Part shown: positions 8,980 to 17,195 of the stretch, in pieces
Layout of the letters: every line of letters starts with the position of its first letter
Numbering within the stretch: position 1 is the stretch's first letter
Source of the DNA: Micromonospora mirobrigensis
GTDB lineage: Bacteria > Actinomycetota > Actinomycetes > Mycobacteriales > Micromonosporaceae
Direction of reading: 5' to 3'
DNA length: 64,000 nt
NCBI RefSeq assembly: GCF_900091555.1
Contig: NZ_FMCX01000002.1
Span: 744,001-808,000, forward strand
Made by a program: the position numbers and the translations under genes
Notes under the pieces: model-generated
Databases searched by the model: none
Told to the model about the DNA's origin: nothing
Seen by the model: only the letters and a program-made list of their open reading frames with translations

Positions 8980-9867
8980 TCAGCCCTTGATCCGGGGCAC
9001 CAGCCGGTGCACCGTGACCAGCACCAGGGCGGCCACCACGGCCATCACCCCGGCGATGCCGGCGGCACTGCCGGCGTACCCGACGAAGAGTTCGCGGCGG
9101 GACAGTTCGTCGACCGGGACCTGCGGCAGGTCCATCAGCCAGGACAGCGCCAGGCCGGAGGCGACCACGGCGATCAGGCCGCCCAGCCCGAGCACGACCG
9201 ACGAGACCCGGTGCGCGTCGCCGGAGTCGACCTGCGCCCGTTCCCGCTGGAAGACCAGGAGGAGCAGACCGGCCGCGGCGGCCCACCCGCCGGTGACCAG
9301 GTAGGCGGCGACCGCGTCGCTGGGTCGGTGCCAGCCGGCGGAGAGGGTGGCCACGCCGGCCGCGGCGGCGTACGCGGCGCCGACGACGGCGCCCAGGACG
9401 CGGACCTTGCGGGGCAGCACCAGGATCAGCGCCAGCGCCACCGAGGCGGCCACCGCGCTGTGTCCGCTGGGCAGGCTGTTGCCCGCCGCCGCCCGTTCCG
9501 GGTCGATGCCGAAGTCGGGCCGGGTGAGGAAGTGCTTGAGCAGCTGGACGGTGGCGTTGGCGCCGGCGATCAGCAGGGTGGCCGCCACGGCGAGCGCCTT
9601 GCGACCGCGGGCCAGCGCGATGAAGCCGAGCACACCGGTCGCCACCAGCAGCGAGAACAACGACATGGCGTTGAGCAGCCGGTCGACCGGACCGTCGATC
9701 CGGTCCTGTCCGATCCGGTTGCCGGTCAACGCCACCGTGTCCAGCCACTGGCCGGTCCGGGTGTGCAGGGCGAGGCGCCAGACGACGATGAAGGCCGCCA
9801 CCTGTGCCAGGCCGAGCACGACCAACCAGACCGCGGTCCAACCCCTTGCCGTCGTTCGCACCCGCAC
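8980..9867 (-). CDS. PAP2 family phosphatase, membrane
   Basis: A 295-residue protein with seven or so membrane segments. The phosphatase signature is present as KHFLTRPDFG (motif 1), PSGHS (motif 2) and SAGWHRPSD (motif 3, with the His-Asp pair). The Arg that commonly precedes motif 3 is replaced by Ala, as seen in some actinobacterial members. An acidic/basic extracytoplasmic segment near the C-terminus (LPQVPVDELSRRELFVGYAG) precedes the last helix. GTG 9867 was chosen because it falls just before the first helix. It is divergent from the alginate lyase gene, and a lipid phosphate or prenyl-phosphate is the likely substrate. Confidence 0.85.
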   Translation of the reverse strand: MRVRTTARGWTAVWLVVLGLAQVAAFIVVWRLALHTRTGQWLDTVALTGNRIGQDRIDGPVDRLLNAMSLFSLLVATGVLGFIALARGRKALAVAATLLIAGANATVQLLKHFLTRPDFGIDPERAAAGNSLPSGHSAVAASVALALILVLPRKVRVLGAVVGAAYAAAAGVATLSAGWHRPSDAVAAYLVTGGWAAAAGLLLLVFQRERAQVDSGDAHRVSSVVLGLGGLIAVVASGLALSWLMDLPQVPVDELSRRELFVGYAGSAAGIAGVMAVVAALVLVTVHRLVPRIKG

Positions 9868-10032
9868 ACCGTACTGGTGGGGGAACGCTCCCGCAGCGGT
9901 GGGCGGCACCCCTCGACGGGCCTCGCGGGATTCCCGCTGGTGGACATTGACCAACATGGAATTCACGCCTAGGGTCGCACAGCGTCGACGCCCGCAGGTG
10001 CTCCTCTCCCCCGTCCCGAAGGACCCACACCG

Positions 10033-11190
10033 ATGCGACGTACCATCGCCCGCGCCCTCCCCGTCACCCTCGTCGCGGCCGGACTCGGCTACGCCGGCCT
10101 GGTGGCCACCCCCGCCGGCGCCGCCACCTCGCTGCCCGTGGCCGGGGTGGTGGCCAGCACCGACGACGGCAACGTCGCGGCGAACACCCTCGACGGCGAC
10201 CTCGGCACCCGCTGGTCGGCGCAGGGCGACGGCTCGTGGATCCGCTACGACCTGGGCGCCGCCACCCAGGTCGGCTCGGTCCGCATCGCCTGGCACCGCG
10301 GCGACGAACGGACCAGCAGCTTCGCCGTGCAGACCTCCACCGACGGCACCTCCTGGACCACCGTCGTCGGGCAGCGCGACAGCAGCGGCACCACGCTGCA
10401 ACCGGAGACCTACGACTTCGCCGACCGCTCCGCCCGCTACCTGCGGGTGGTCGGGTACGGCAACACGACCAACGACTGGAACAGCATCACCGAGGCACGG
10501 GTGCTGGGCCCGGAGACCGCCGGCTGCGCCGTCCCCGCCGACGTGCTCAACCTGACCAACTGGAAGCTCACCCTGCCGACCGGACCGGTCGAGGACCCGA
10601 CCACCATCACCCAGCCGACGCTCGCCGGCTACCAGGCCACCCCCTGGTTCACCACCGCGAGCTCGTGCGCCGCCGTGCAGTTCCGGGCCGCCGTCAACGG
10701 GGTCACCACCAGCGGATCCGGTTACCCGCGCTCGGAGCTGCGCGAGATGACCGGCAACGGCGCGACGAACGCCAGCTGGTCGTCCACCTCCGGCACCCAC
10801 ACGATGAGCTTCGAGGAGGCGTTCACCAACCTGCCCGCCGGCAAGCCGCACCTGGTCGGCGCGCAGATCCACGACGCTTCCGACGACGTCACCGTCTTCC
10901 GGCTGGAGGGCACCAACCTGTACGTCACCAACGGCGACAACGCCCACCACAAGCTGGTCACCAGCGGCTACCAGCTCGGCACCCGGTACCGGGGGAAGTT
11001 CGTGGTCAGCGGCGGGCAGGTGAAGGTGTACTACAACGACGTGCTCCAGACCACGATCACCCGCAGCTTCTCCGGCGCGTACTTCAAGGCCGGCGCGTAC
11101 ACCCAGGCGAACTGCACCAACGCCGCGCCGTGCGGCGACGGCAACTACGGCCAGACCCTGATCTACGCCCTCACCGTCAGCCACTCCTGA
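10033..11190 (+). CDS. Secreted PL7 alginate lyase with N-terminal F5/8-type (CBM32-like) domain
   Basis: A 385-residue secreted enzyme. Residues 1-31 are a signal peptide ending near PAGAAT. Residues 34-155 are a discoidin/CBM32-like galactose-binding-fold domain (NTLDGDLGTRWSAQGDGSWI and ARYLRVVGYG). Residues 160-385 are the alginate lyase 2 domain. All three PL7 catalytic blocks are intact: RSELREM (about 233-239), QIH (278-280) and YFKAGAYTQ (about 350-358). The QIH form of block 2 is usually associated with poly-guluronate or mixed-block preference. A perfect hairpin terminator follows at once. Confidence 0.93.
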   Translation: MRRTIARALPVTLVAAGLGYAGLVATPAGAATSLPVAGVVASTDDGNVAANTLDGDLGTRWSAQGDGSWIRYDLGAATQVGSVRIAWHRGDERTSSFAVQTSTDGTSWTTVVGQRDSSGTTLQPETYDFADRSARYLRVVGYGNTTNDWNSITEARVLGPETAGCAVPADVLNLTNWKLTLPTGPVEDPTTITQPTLAGYQATPWFTTASSCAAVQFRAAVNGVTTSGSGYPRSELREMTGNGATNASWSSTSGTHTMSFEEAFTNLPAGKPHLVGAQIHDASDDVTVFRLEGTNLYVTNGDNAHHKLVTSGYQLGTRYRGKFVVSGGQVKVYYNDVLQTTITRSFSGAYFKAGAYTQANCTNAAPCGDGNYGQTLIYALTVSHS

Positions 11191-11202
11191 ACCCCGTCAC
11201 CC

Positions 11203-11235
11203 GCGCCCCGCCACCGCACTCCGGTGGCGGGGCGC
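11203..11235. terminator. Bidirectional hairpin terminator
   Basis: A perfect 14-bp GC-rich stem (11203-11216 pairing with 11222-11235) with a 5-nt loop lies exactly between the stops of the convergent alginate lyase and TetR genes. It lacks a T-tract, as is usual in high-GC actinobacteria. Confidence 0.85.
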
Positions 11236-11934
11236 TCAGGCGTGGTCCGGTCCCTCGTCGGCGAGCAGCCCGGTGAGCAGGATCCGCAGCGTCCGGTCGA
11301 AGAGGTCGGCACGGGGCGGCCCCCCGACCGGACGGCGCAGCGCGGCGGCCAGGTGCGGGTGGGCGGTGAGGTCGACGCCGGTGAGGGCGAACGAGCTCGA
11401 GCCGGCCCGCCGACGGGCGAAGAGGCTGACCACGCCGGTGGTCATGGCGATCGCCTCGAACTTGGCGGCGGTGGCGCAGTCGACCGGTTCCAGGATCCGC
11501 AGGCAGGTGTCGAACCAGGCCAGGCTCTCCGGACCGGCGGCGGAGGTCCGGGGCAGCAGGTCCAGCAGCCAGGGATGGCGCCCGTACAGGGCCAGTTGCC
11601 GGCGGGCCAGCAGCAGGATCCCGGCCAGCCAGTCGTCGCCTCCGGACGGGTGGGGACGCAGCTCACCGATCGCCCGGTCGGTCATCAGCTCCAGCAGGTC
11701 GTCCCGGGAGGACAGATACCGGTAGAGCGATCCGGCGCTGGTGCCCAGCGCGGTGGCGACGGCGCGCATGGAGACCGCGGCGATGCCGTCGGCGTCGGCC
11801 AGCGCGATGCCGGCAGCGGCGATGGCGTCCCGGCTGTACGCGGGGACGGGGCCGCGGCTGCCGCGTACGGGCCGGGTCCAGATCGACTGCGGGGCCGCGT
11901 CGCCGGCTCGGGAATTCGCACGTGCGTCGCTCAC
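11236..11934 (-). CDS. TetR/AcrR family transcriptional regulator
   Basis: A 232-residue repressor. The DNA-binding domain at about 30-80 reads AIAAAGIALADADGIAAVSM-RAVATALGTSAGSLYRYL, a standard TetR helix-turn-helix. The C-terminal ligand domain resembles the TetR_C_1 type found in tetracycline and antibiotic-linked members. It is divergently transcribed from an alpha/beta-hydrolase gene. A near-palindrome in the gap (11946-11970) is the probable shared operator, so it likely represses itself and the hydrolase. The GTG start at 11934 sits just outside that operator. Confidence 0.88.
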   Translation of the reverse strand: MSDARANSRAGDAAPQSIWTRPVRGSRGPVPAYSRDAIAAAGIALADADGIAAVSMRAVATALGTSAGSLYRYLSSRDDLLELMTDRAIGELRPHPSGGDDWLAGILLLARRQLALYGRHPWLLDLLPRTSAAGPESLAWFDTCLRILEPVDCATAAKFEAIAMTTGVVSLFARRRAGSSSFALTGVDLTAHPHLAAALRRPVGGPPRADLFDRTLRILLTGLLADEGPDHA

Positions 11935-11945
11935 CGATCCAGTCT

Positions 11946-11970
11946 AAACTGCAAACATCGTTCGCGGTTT
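11946..11970. promoter_or_regulatory. Candidate TetR operator
   Basis: An imperfect inverted repeat is centred on ATC at 11957-11959. Arms of 11 nt match at 9 positions (left AAACTGCAAAC, right GTTCGCGGTTT). It lies in the gap between the TetR gene start and the divergent hydrolase, in one of the few A/T-rich pockets of the region. Assignment rests on position and symmetry only. Confidence 0.5.
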
Positions 11971-11992
11971 TATGACGGGAGAGGACGGGCGC

Positions 11993-12802
11993 ATGACAGG
12001 TGTCACGGCACGCGATGGCGCGGCGATCACGCTGCACTCGACGGGGAACGGGCCCGGGATCGTCGTGGTGCACGGCGGCGGTGTCACGATCGACGTCTAC
12101 CGGCGACTGGCCGCCCGGCTGGCCGACCGGTTCACCGTGCACCTCTACAACCGGCGGGGCCGCGCGGACGCCGCACCCCGCCGCGAGCCGTACACCTTCG
12201 ACCAGGACATCGACGACCTGGCGGCGGTCCTGGAGCGGACCGGGGCGCGCAACGTCGTCGGGCACAGCTCCGGCGGCTTCATCGCCCTGCAGGCCGCGCT
12301 GCGGCTGCCGATCGACCGGCTCGCGCTCTACGACCTGGCGATCAGCATCGACGGTGGTTTCCCCAGCGACTGGATCGACGAGGCCCGCCGGGCGGCCGAC
12401 GACGGCGACATCGCCCGGGGCATGGCCATCACCACCGGCGGCATCAACACCCACTCCCCGGCCGCCCGGCTCCCCCTCGGCGTCCGGACCGCCATCTGCC
12501 GCGCGTTCCTGCGCACGCCGATCGGGCGGCAGATGGGCGAACTGCTGCCCAAGACCCTCGACGAGAGCCACCAGATCCGGCTCCACGACGGCCCCGCCGA
12601 ACAGTGGTCCGCGGTCACCGCCGACGTGCTGCTCATGTACGGCACCGCCGGCCCGCCCTACTACGCCGCCCTGAACGACGCCCTCGCCCGGGCCCTGCCC
12701 CGGGCCCGGGTGCTGCCGATCCCGCGCAGCGGCCACGACGGCGTCAACCGCGCGCCCGCCCGGATCGTCGACCCCCTCGCCGAGTTCCTCGCCGCCGGCT
12801 GA
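11993..12802 (+). CDS. Alpha/beta-hydrolase
   Basis: A 269-residue alpha/beta-hydrolase fold protein. The oxyanion segment VVVHGGGV, the nucleophile elbow GHSSGG and the C-terminal catalytic His in RSGHDGVNRAP are all visible. I chose ATG 11993 because GGGAGAGGA precedes it; the in-frame ATG at 11972 lies inside the probable operator. It is controlled, by inference, by the divergent TetR protein, which fits a small-molecule-detoxifying or ester-cleaving role. The substrate is unknown. Confidence 0.85.
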   Translation: MTGVTARDGAAITLHSTGNGPGIVVVHGGGVTIDVYRRLAARLADRFTVHLYNRRGRADAAPRREPYTFDQDIDDLAAVLERTGARNVVGHSSGGFIALQAALRLPIDRLALYDLAISIDGGFPSDWIDEARRAADDGDIARGMAITTGGINTHSPAARLPLGVRTAICRAFLRTPIGRQMGELLPKTLDESHQIRLHDGPAEQWSAVTADVLLMYGTAGPPYYAALNDALARALPRARVLPIPRSGHDGVNRAPARIVDPLAEFLAAG

Positions 12803-12925
12803 CCGGCCCAGCCGTCCACCCGGTGCGGCCGGTGGGAGACCCGGCCCGGGCCGGTCGACAGTCCTACCCGGAGTGGGCCGGCCCGGGCGGTACCGTCCCC
12901 GGAGCCTCCCCCGGGCGCAGAGGAG

Positions 12926-13130
12926 GTGACCGTGGCCGGGACCGCATCCGACCGGCCGGCCGCACCGGCCGACCCCGGCCCGCCGGAGTCCCTGACCGAG
13001 CTGCACGGCGGGCGGCGCGGCGGCGCTGGCCTGGAGCTGGCTGGTGATCCGCCGGTCGCTGCCACCGGGGCTGCGGCACCCGGTGGAACCTGGGCCGCCG
13101 GAACCGGTCCCGGACCTCCGGCTCGCCCTA
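12926..13130 (+). pseudogene. Probable frameshifted small gene of unknown function
   Basis: An AGGAGGTGA ribosome-binding-like stretch precedes GTG codons at 12926 and 12932. The frame from 12932 uses almost only G/C third positions up to about 13020. From there on G/C third positions switch to a different frame, which encodes ALAWSWLVIRRSLPPGLRHP, a membrane- or amphipathic-helix-like stretch. Removing one base near 13018-13025 joins the two parts into one protein of about 65-70 residues with uniform codon use. This could be a real frameshift mutation or a sequencing error. I do not recognise the family. Confidence 0.4.
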
Positions 13131-13138
13131 AAATTAAG

Positions 13139-13170
13139 GGAGAGGCCGCCACGGGGGGAGCGGCCTCTCC
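13139..13170. terminator. Hairpin terminator
   Basis: A perfect 11-bp stem (13139-13149 with 13160-13170) with a 10-nt G-rich loop follows the end of the frameshifted small gene. It is the kind of strong hairpin seen after real genes here, which supports that gene having once been expressed. Confidence 0.7.
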
Positions 13171-13214
13171 GTCAAGTACGTTACTCCGTCCACGGGTGCC
13201 GTGTGATCCCACGC

Positions 13215-13244
13215 GGCGCGAATTTTTCCGGGCTTTTTCGCGCC
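13215..13244. repeat. Inverted repeat with T-rich loop, role unclear
   Basis: An 8-bp perfect stem, GGCGCGAA (13215-13222) with TTCGCGCC (13237-13244), encloses a 14-nt T-rich loop. It sits mid-way in the 620-nt space between the hydrolase gene and the GH48 gene. The remaining sequence of that space (13245-13380) shows nothing I can assign. Confidence 0.35.
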
Positions 13245-13380
13245 AGGTTCCACTCCGGGCAACGGGGTGGGCCGACCGACCCGGCGCGCCGGCCGGACGG
13301 TGGCCCACCCCTGGCCTGACCGTGGGTATCAGGCCGCCCGCCGGCCGGGTCCGCTCATTCCCCCGGGACCCGCTGGCGAC

Positions 13381-13410
13381 CGGGTGGACGGCGGCAGCGC
13401 CGCCCACCCG
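13381..13410 (-). terminator. Terminator of the GH48 cellulase gene
   Basis: A stem with arms 13381-13393 and 13398-13410 pairs 12 of 13 positions (one A/C mismatch) with a 4-nt loop. It starts 11 nt beyond the GH48 stop codon on that strand. Confidence 0.7.
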
Positions 13411-13421
13411 GAGACTGCCGG

Positions 13422-16328
13422 TCAGCCGTTCGGGAACAGGTTCCCGTAGTCGGCGTACGCCATGGCGACGTCGGCCTGGGCCCAGAACCGGTGGTAGTTG
13501 AACACCGGCTCCGCGCCACCCTTGAGGTACGCGTCGACCTTCGGCCAGTCCGGGTCGTTCTTGTAGAAGGAACGGATGTCCAGGAAGCTCTTGCCGGCGG
13601 CGATGGTGTCACCGTTGGGCATCTTCCCGGTCCAGCCCGACGGGACGTAGAGACCCTGCCCGTCGGTGGCGTTGTAGACGTCGTCGAAGCGCTTGTAGTC
13701 GCCGCGCTTCTCCGGCATCGACACGCCCTTGGCGTCGCTGGCCGCGTAGAGCGCGTCCAGCAGGCCCTTGGCGGTGTCCTTGGCGGCCACGTTGCCGGAC
13801 TTCGCCGCGTACGCGATGAGGGTCCGGGCGTAGGCGGCGGCGACGCCGACGTCCTGGCCCTTCACCGTGACCTCGACGTGCAGGTTGGTGTTGGCCTGCG
13901 GGCTGGTGGGGTTCCAGTTGTTGGGCTGGCCGGTCCACTTCATGTCCGACGGGATCGACCAGTTGGCGCCCACCGTGGTGTTGGCGATGGCCCACGGCAC
14001 CCACTTGTCCAGCAGCGCCTTGGCCTTGGCGTTGCCGGTCTGGAGGTAGAGCTCCGCGATGCGCTGCATCGACCAGGCCTGCATGCCGAACCACTGGTTC
14101 GACGGCGGGTCGTTGTAGACCGGGTCGACGTCGTAGTACATGCCGTAGAAGGTGGCGGTGCCGGCCGGCGGCTGGGCGTAGCTGCCGTCCCAGCTGTTGG
14201 TGGCGCCGCCGGCGATGCCGCCCTCGGCGGACTGCAGCCAGGTGTAGAACTCCAGCTGCCGGTCGAAGCTCTTCTGCCAGTCGGTGACCGCGGTCGGCGA
14301 CTTCGGCTTGAGCTCCGGCACGTTGGTCAGCGCCCAGGCCGCGAGCGGGTTCTGGTAGCCGAAGTGGTTGTGGCTGGAGCCGATCCGCCAGGACCAGTTC
14401 TGCTGCGGGTCGTACGCGCCGCCCCAGGCGTAGTACCAGGACATCAGGTAGTGCGCCGAGTCCTTGCCGCTGCCGGCCGGGCAGGTGCTGGCGCCGACGC
14501 AGTTGCCGATCTTCTTGAAGTACTTGTCGAACATCGCGTACCGCAGGTAGTCACCCATCTTGGCGGCCTTGGCCACCGTGGCCGCGACGTCGGCCTCCTT
14601 GCCCTGCGCCTTGGCCCAGGTCAGCGCCCAGTACGCGGCCTGCACGGCGCGCGCGTCGGCGTCCGGGGCGTCGGTGTACTTCCACTGCTTGGCCGGGGTG
14701 CCGGACTCCTTGACGAACAGGTCCAGGTAGCCGTTCGGGCCGCCGTGCTTCAGGGTGTCGCAGGACGGCTGCGGGACGGTCTCCCAGACCGACTCCTGGG
14801 TGCCCCGCTGGAAGGTGTTGATGTAGGCGGGCTTCGTGGTGCCGTCGCCGCAGTGGCCGAAGCCGTAGGTGTTGTCGACGTCGAGCAGCCAGTGCATGCC
14901 GTAGATGTCACCGGTGCCGTAGGTGGACTGGAGCTCGCCGCGCAGCGGGTCCTGGCCGACCGGGACGTTCGGCTCCAGGGCCGACGGGTACTGGCTGGGC
15001 AGGTTGTGCTCGGCGGCGTACTGCGCCGTGCCGGGAGCGCCGGCGGTCGGCTGGTCGGCGTGCGACGGGATGATGTACTTCTCCATCACCGTCCAGGCGT
15101 TGTTGAACGGGGCCCAGTTCTGGGTGACCCGGCCGTACTGCGCCTCGAGCCAGAGCCAGAAGCTGAACGCCTCGGACGTGGTCTCGTGGCCGTGGTCGGG
15201 CGCCTCGACGATCAGCGTCTCCACCGAGTGGTACGGCACGCCCTCGGGGCTGAAGTAGCCCGAGTTCTTGATCTTGCCGTACTGGTCGAGGAACCGCTTG
15301 ATGTACGCGTTGTCCCCGCCCGGGGTGTCGTTGTCGATCTCGGTGGCGGTGACGGTCAGCGGGGCGACGCCGGTGGCCGAGGCGGTGACGGTGGCGGTGC
15401 CGCCGACGGTGTCGGCGTCCTCGGCCGCCGCGACGGTGGCGGTGACCCCGGTGTTCCAGTTGGTCGGGGTGAGGGTCAGCGTGGCCGGCGACACGGTGAT
15501 GTCGCTGTCGCCGGTGACGGCGAGGGTCACCGGGACGTTGGCGGTCGGGGCGGCGCTGAGGGTGTACCGCACGGTCGCGGTGCCGCCCTCGTTGACGCTC
15601 ACCGCCGACGGGGTGGCGACCAGCCGCGGGCCGGTGGCCGGGTTGACCGTGAAGGACTTCTCGGCGATCGCCGAGCCGCCGGCGTTGTCGTATGCCTTGG
15701 CCTGCACCGTGTAGTTGCCGGCCGGCAGGCCGAGCAGGTCGTAGCCGTACGGCGCGGTGGTGTCGGTGTTGACCAGCAGCCCGTTGCGGTAGAACTCGAC
15801 CTTGCTGATGGTCCCGTCGGGGTCGCTGGCGGTGGCGGTCAGCGGCACGTCGGCCGGGGCCGCGAAGGGCCCGGCCGGTACGCCCAGCGACACCGTCGGC
15901 GGCTGGTTGGCCACGGCCCCGTTGCAGGCCACCCCGTTGAGGGTGAACGCGGTGGGCTTCGGGTTGCTGCCGGAGAAGGCGCCGTTGAAGCCGATGGTGG
16001 TGGCGGCGCCGGTGGCCAGGCTGCCGTTCCACGACTCGTTGGTCGCGGTCACCTCGCTGCCGCTCTGGCTCCACTTCGCCGACCAGCCCTGGGTCACCCG
16101 CTGGCTGCTGGTGGGGAAGGCGAACTTCAGCGCCCAGTTGTTCAGCGCGTCGCCCAGGTTCTTGATGGTGACGGTGGCGGTGAAGCCGGTGTCCCAGTCA
16201 CTGGTCACATAGGTCACGTCGCAGGCCGGGGCGGCCTGCGCGGCGCCGGCCGGCAGGGTGATCCCGCCGATGGCCAGCGCGGTAGCGGCGAGCATCGCCG
16301 TGCGGCGACGTCGTGCCAGGAGTCTCAT
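13422..16328 (-). CDS. Secreted GH48 cellulase (CBM2 - Ig-like - Calx-beta-like - GH48)
   Basis: A 968-residue reducing-end cellobiohydrolase-type enzyme. Domains in order: signal peptide 1-33 (MRLLARRRR start, cleavage after AGAAQA); CBM2 about 34-136 with conserved Trp residues; an Ig-like (Big-type) module about 142-228 starting PPTVSL; a Calx-beta-like module about 230-330 (VSVNEGGTATVRYTLS); and GH48 about 337-968. The GH48 domain keeps VETLIVEAPDHGHETTSEA with the general-acid Glu in TSEA, and has the usual length of about 630 residues. GAGGAG precedes the ATG. Its upstream region carries CebR-like boxes, so induction by cello-oligosaccharides is expected. Confidence 0.95.
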   Translation of the reverse strand: MRLLARRRRTAMLAATALAIGGITLPAGAAQAAPACDVTYVTSDWDTGFTATVTIKNLGDALNNWALKFAFPTSSQRVTQGWSAKWSQSGSEVTATNESWNGSLATGAATTIGFNGAFSGSNPKPTAFTLNGVACNGAVANQPPTVSLGVPAGPFAAPADVPLTATASDPDGTISKVEFYRNGLLVNTDTTAPYGYDLLGLPAGNYTVQAKAYDNAGGSAIAEKSFTVNPATGPRLVATPSAVSVNEGGTATVRYTLSAAPTANVPVTLAVTGDSDITVSPATLTLTPTNWNTGVTATVAAAEDADTVGGTATVTASATGVAPLTVTATEIDNDTPGGDNAYIKRFLDQYGKIKNSGYFSPEGVPYHSVETLIVEAPDHGHETTSEAFSFWLWLEAQYGRVTQNWAPFNNAWTVMEKYIIPSHADQPTAGAPGTAQYAAEHNLPSQYPSALEPNVPVGQDPLRGELQSTYGTGDIYGMHWLLDVDNTYGFGHCGDGTTKPAYINTFQRGTQESVWETVPQPSCDTLKHGGPNGYLDLFVKESGTPAKQWKYTDAPDADARAVQAAYWALTWAKAQGKEADVAATVAKAAKMGDYLRYAMFDKYFKKIGNCVGASTCPAGSGKDSAHYLMSWYYAWGGAYDPQQNWSWRIGSSHNHFGYQNPLAAWALTNVPELKPKSPTAVTDWQKSFDRQLEFYTWLQSAEGGIAGGATNSWDGSYAQPPAGTATFYGMYYDVDPVYNDPPSNQWFGMQAWSMQRIAELYLQTGNAKAKALLDKWVPWAIANTTVGANWSIPSDMKWTGQPNNWNPTSPQANTNLHVEVTVKGQDVGVAAAYARTLIAYAAKSGNVAAKDTAKGLLDALYAASDAKGVSMPEKRGDYKRFDDVYNATDGQGLYVPSGWTGKMPNGDTIAAGKSFLDIRSFYKNDPDWPKVDAYLKGGAEPVFNYHRFWAQADVAMAYADYGNLFPNG

Positions 16329-16548
16329 GTGCGCGGTGTCTCCTCGGACCGGGCCGGGGCGTACGGGCCCCGGCGGGACACCTCCACGCGGTGTACGCGG
16401 GGGGACGGAGGCGTCCGGAACGTGGGGTCTTCGGGGCGGGAGCACGGCGAGTGCCGCCGGTCCGTTCCCTCGGGGCGCGCCGCGCCGGATCTCCGGCTGC
16501 CCTCGGCGGCCCGCGTCGCGCGAGCTGGCTCCGCTGCGGTGATTCGAC

Positions 16549-16577
16549 AGTGTGCCATGGAAGCGCTCCCACAACAA
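16549..16577 (-). promoter_or_regulatory. Candidate GH48 promoter with CebR-like operator as spacer
   Basis: Read on the minus strand, a TTGTTG (-35, 16577-16572) and CACACT (-10, 16554-16549) are separated by 17 nt. Fourteen of those are a CebR-like box (16558-16571, TGGGAGCGCTTCCA on this strand), one change from the TGGGAGCGCTCCCA consensus. A repressor bound there would occlude RNA polymerase. Confidence 0.7.
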
Positions 16578-16667
16578 CCACCAGGGCGCTCATGCACGTC
16601 CATGTTTCGATCTCATTTTGGGGCTTTCACAAAGCCGTGACGGGCGTTACAGTCGCTGCATCGCCGA

Positions 16668-16681
16668 TGGGAGCGCTTCCA
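16668..16681. promoter_or_regulatory. Second CebR-like operator box
   Basis: TGGGAGCGCTTCCA, one mismatch from the CebR consensus palindrome, lies about 110 nt upstream of the box on the GH48 promoter. Two spaced sites allow looping or cooperative repression. I see no obvious promoter hexamers directly around it. Confidence 0.7.
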
Positions 16682-16890
16682 TCGACGATGGTGCGAAGAA
16701 GGCCGCTCGGGGCGTCTCGACGCTCCGGCGTTACCAGCCACGTTGGCTGACGACGGGCCAGCCCGGACGCCGCCGTCAGCCGTCACCCACCGGCATGGAG
16801 GGAGGTGGAACCAGAGCCACTCGCGTGGCCCGGCTCCCGCGCGACACGCACGGCCGGAGACCCAATCCACTCGTGCGTGGTTGCATCGCG

Positions 16891-16923
16891 GTGGGGACGG
16901 GGGTTGCCCTCCCCCGTCCCCAC
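16891..16923. terminator. Strong hairpin inside the divergent GH48/GH1 intergenic region
   Basis: A perfect 13-bp stem (16891-16903 with 16911-16923) with a 7-nt loop lies between two divergent genes, where no coding terminator is needed. The rest of the 867-nt region (16329-17195) holds three CebR-like boxes and no convincing gene. The hairpin may insulate the two promoters or end an untranslated RNA. Confidence 0.6.
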
Positions 16924-17137
16924 ACTAAACCCCCGCCCCCGGCGGGAAAAGAGGCCGACGGGACAGGCGTACCCCGCCACCCGGACGGCCTCCTTCGCTG
17001 CTCGGGGCCCGTGGACGCCCGCGCCGCCGCGCCGGCGCCCCGCCGCCCCTCCCCCGCACATCCGGTCGCCCGAACGGCGGGACCGCCGGCCCACCGGCCG
17101 CTGGAGCCCCTCACCGCGTGGAGGGTCGCGCCTACCC

Positions 17138-17156
17138 TATGCTGGGAGCGCTCCCG
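17138..17156 (+). promoter_or_regulatory. GH1 promoter -10 overlapped by CebR-like operator
   Basis: A TATGCT -10 hexamer (17138-17143) shares its last base with a CebR-like box at 17143-17156 (TGGGAGCGCTCCCG, 13 of 14 to consensus). The box thus covers the predicted transcription start, about 45 nt upstream of the GH1 start codon, consistent with direct repression. Confidence 0.75.
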
Positions 17157-17195
17157 GCCGTCCGGCGCGCGCCCCACCCACGAGGAGAACCGCCC

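Noticed and set aside
13491..16640. 1049-codon plus-strand ORF opposite the GH48 gene
   Set aside because: The opposite strand encodes a clear multidomain cellulase; this frame is Val/Gly/Arg-rich with no motif, a typical antisense artefact of codon bias.
16743..16928. Small plus-strand ORF between GH48 and GH1
   Set aside because: Its codon third positions do not show the strong G/C bias of real genes here, it has no ribosome site, and it overlaps the hairpin at 16891.
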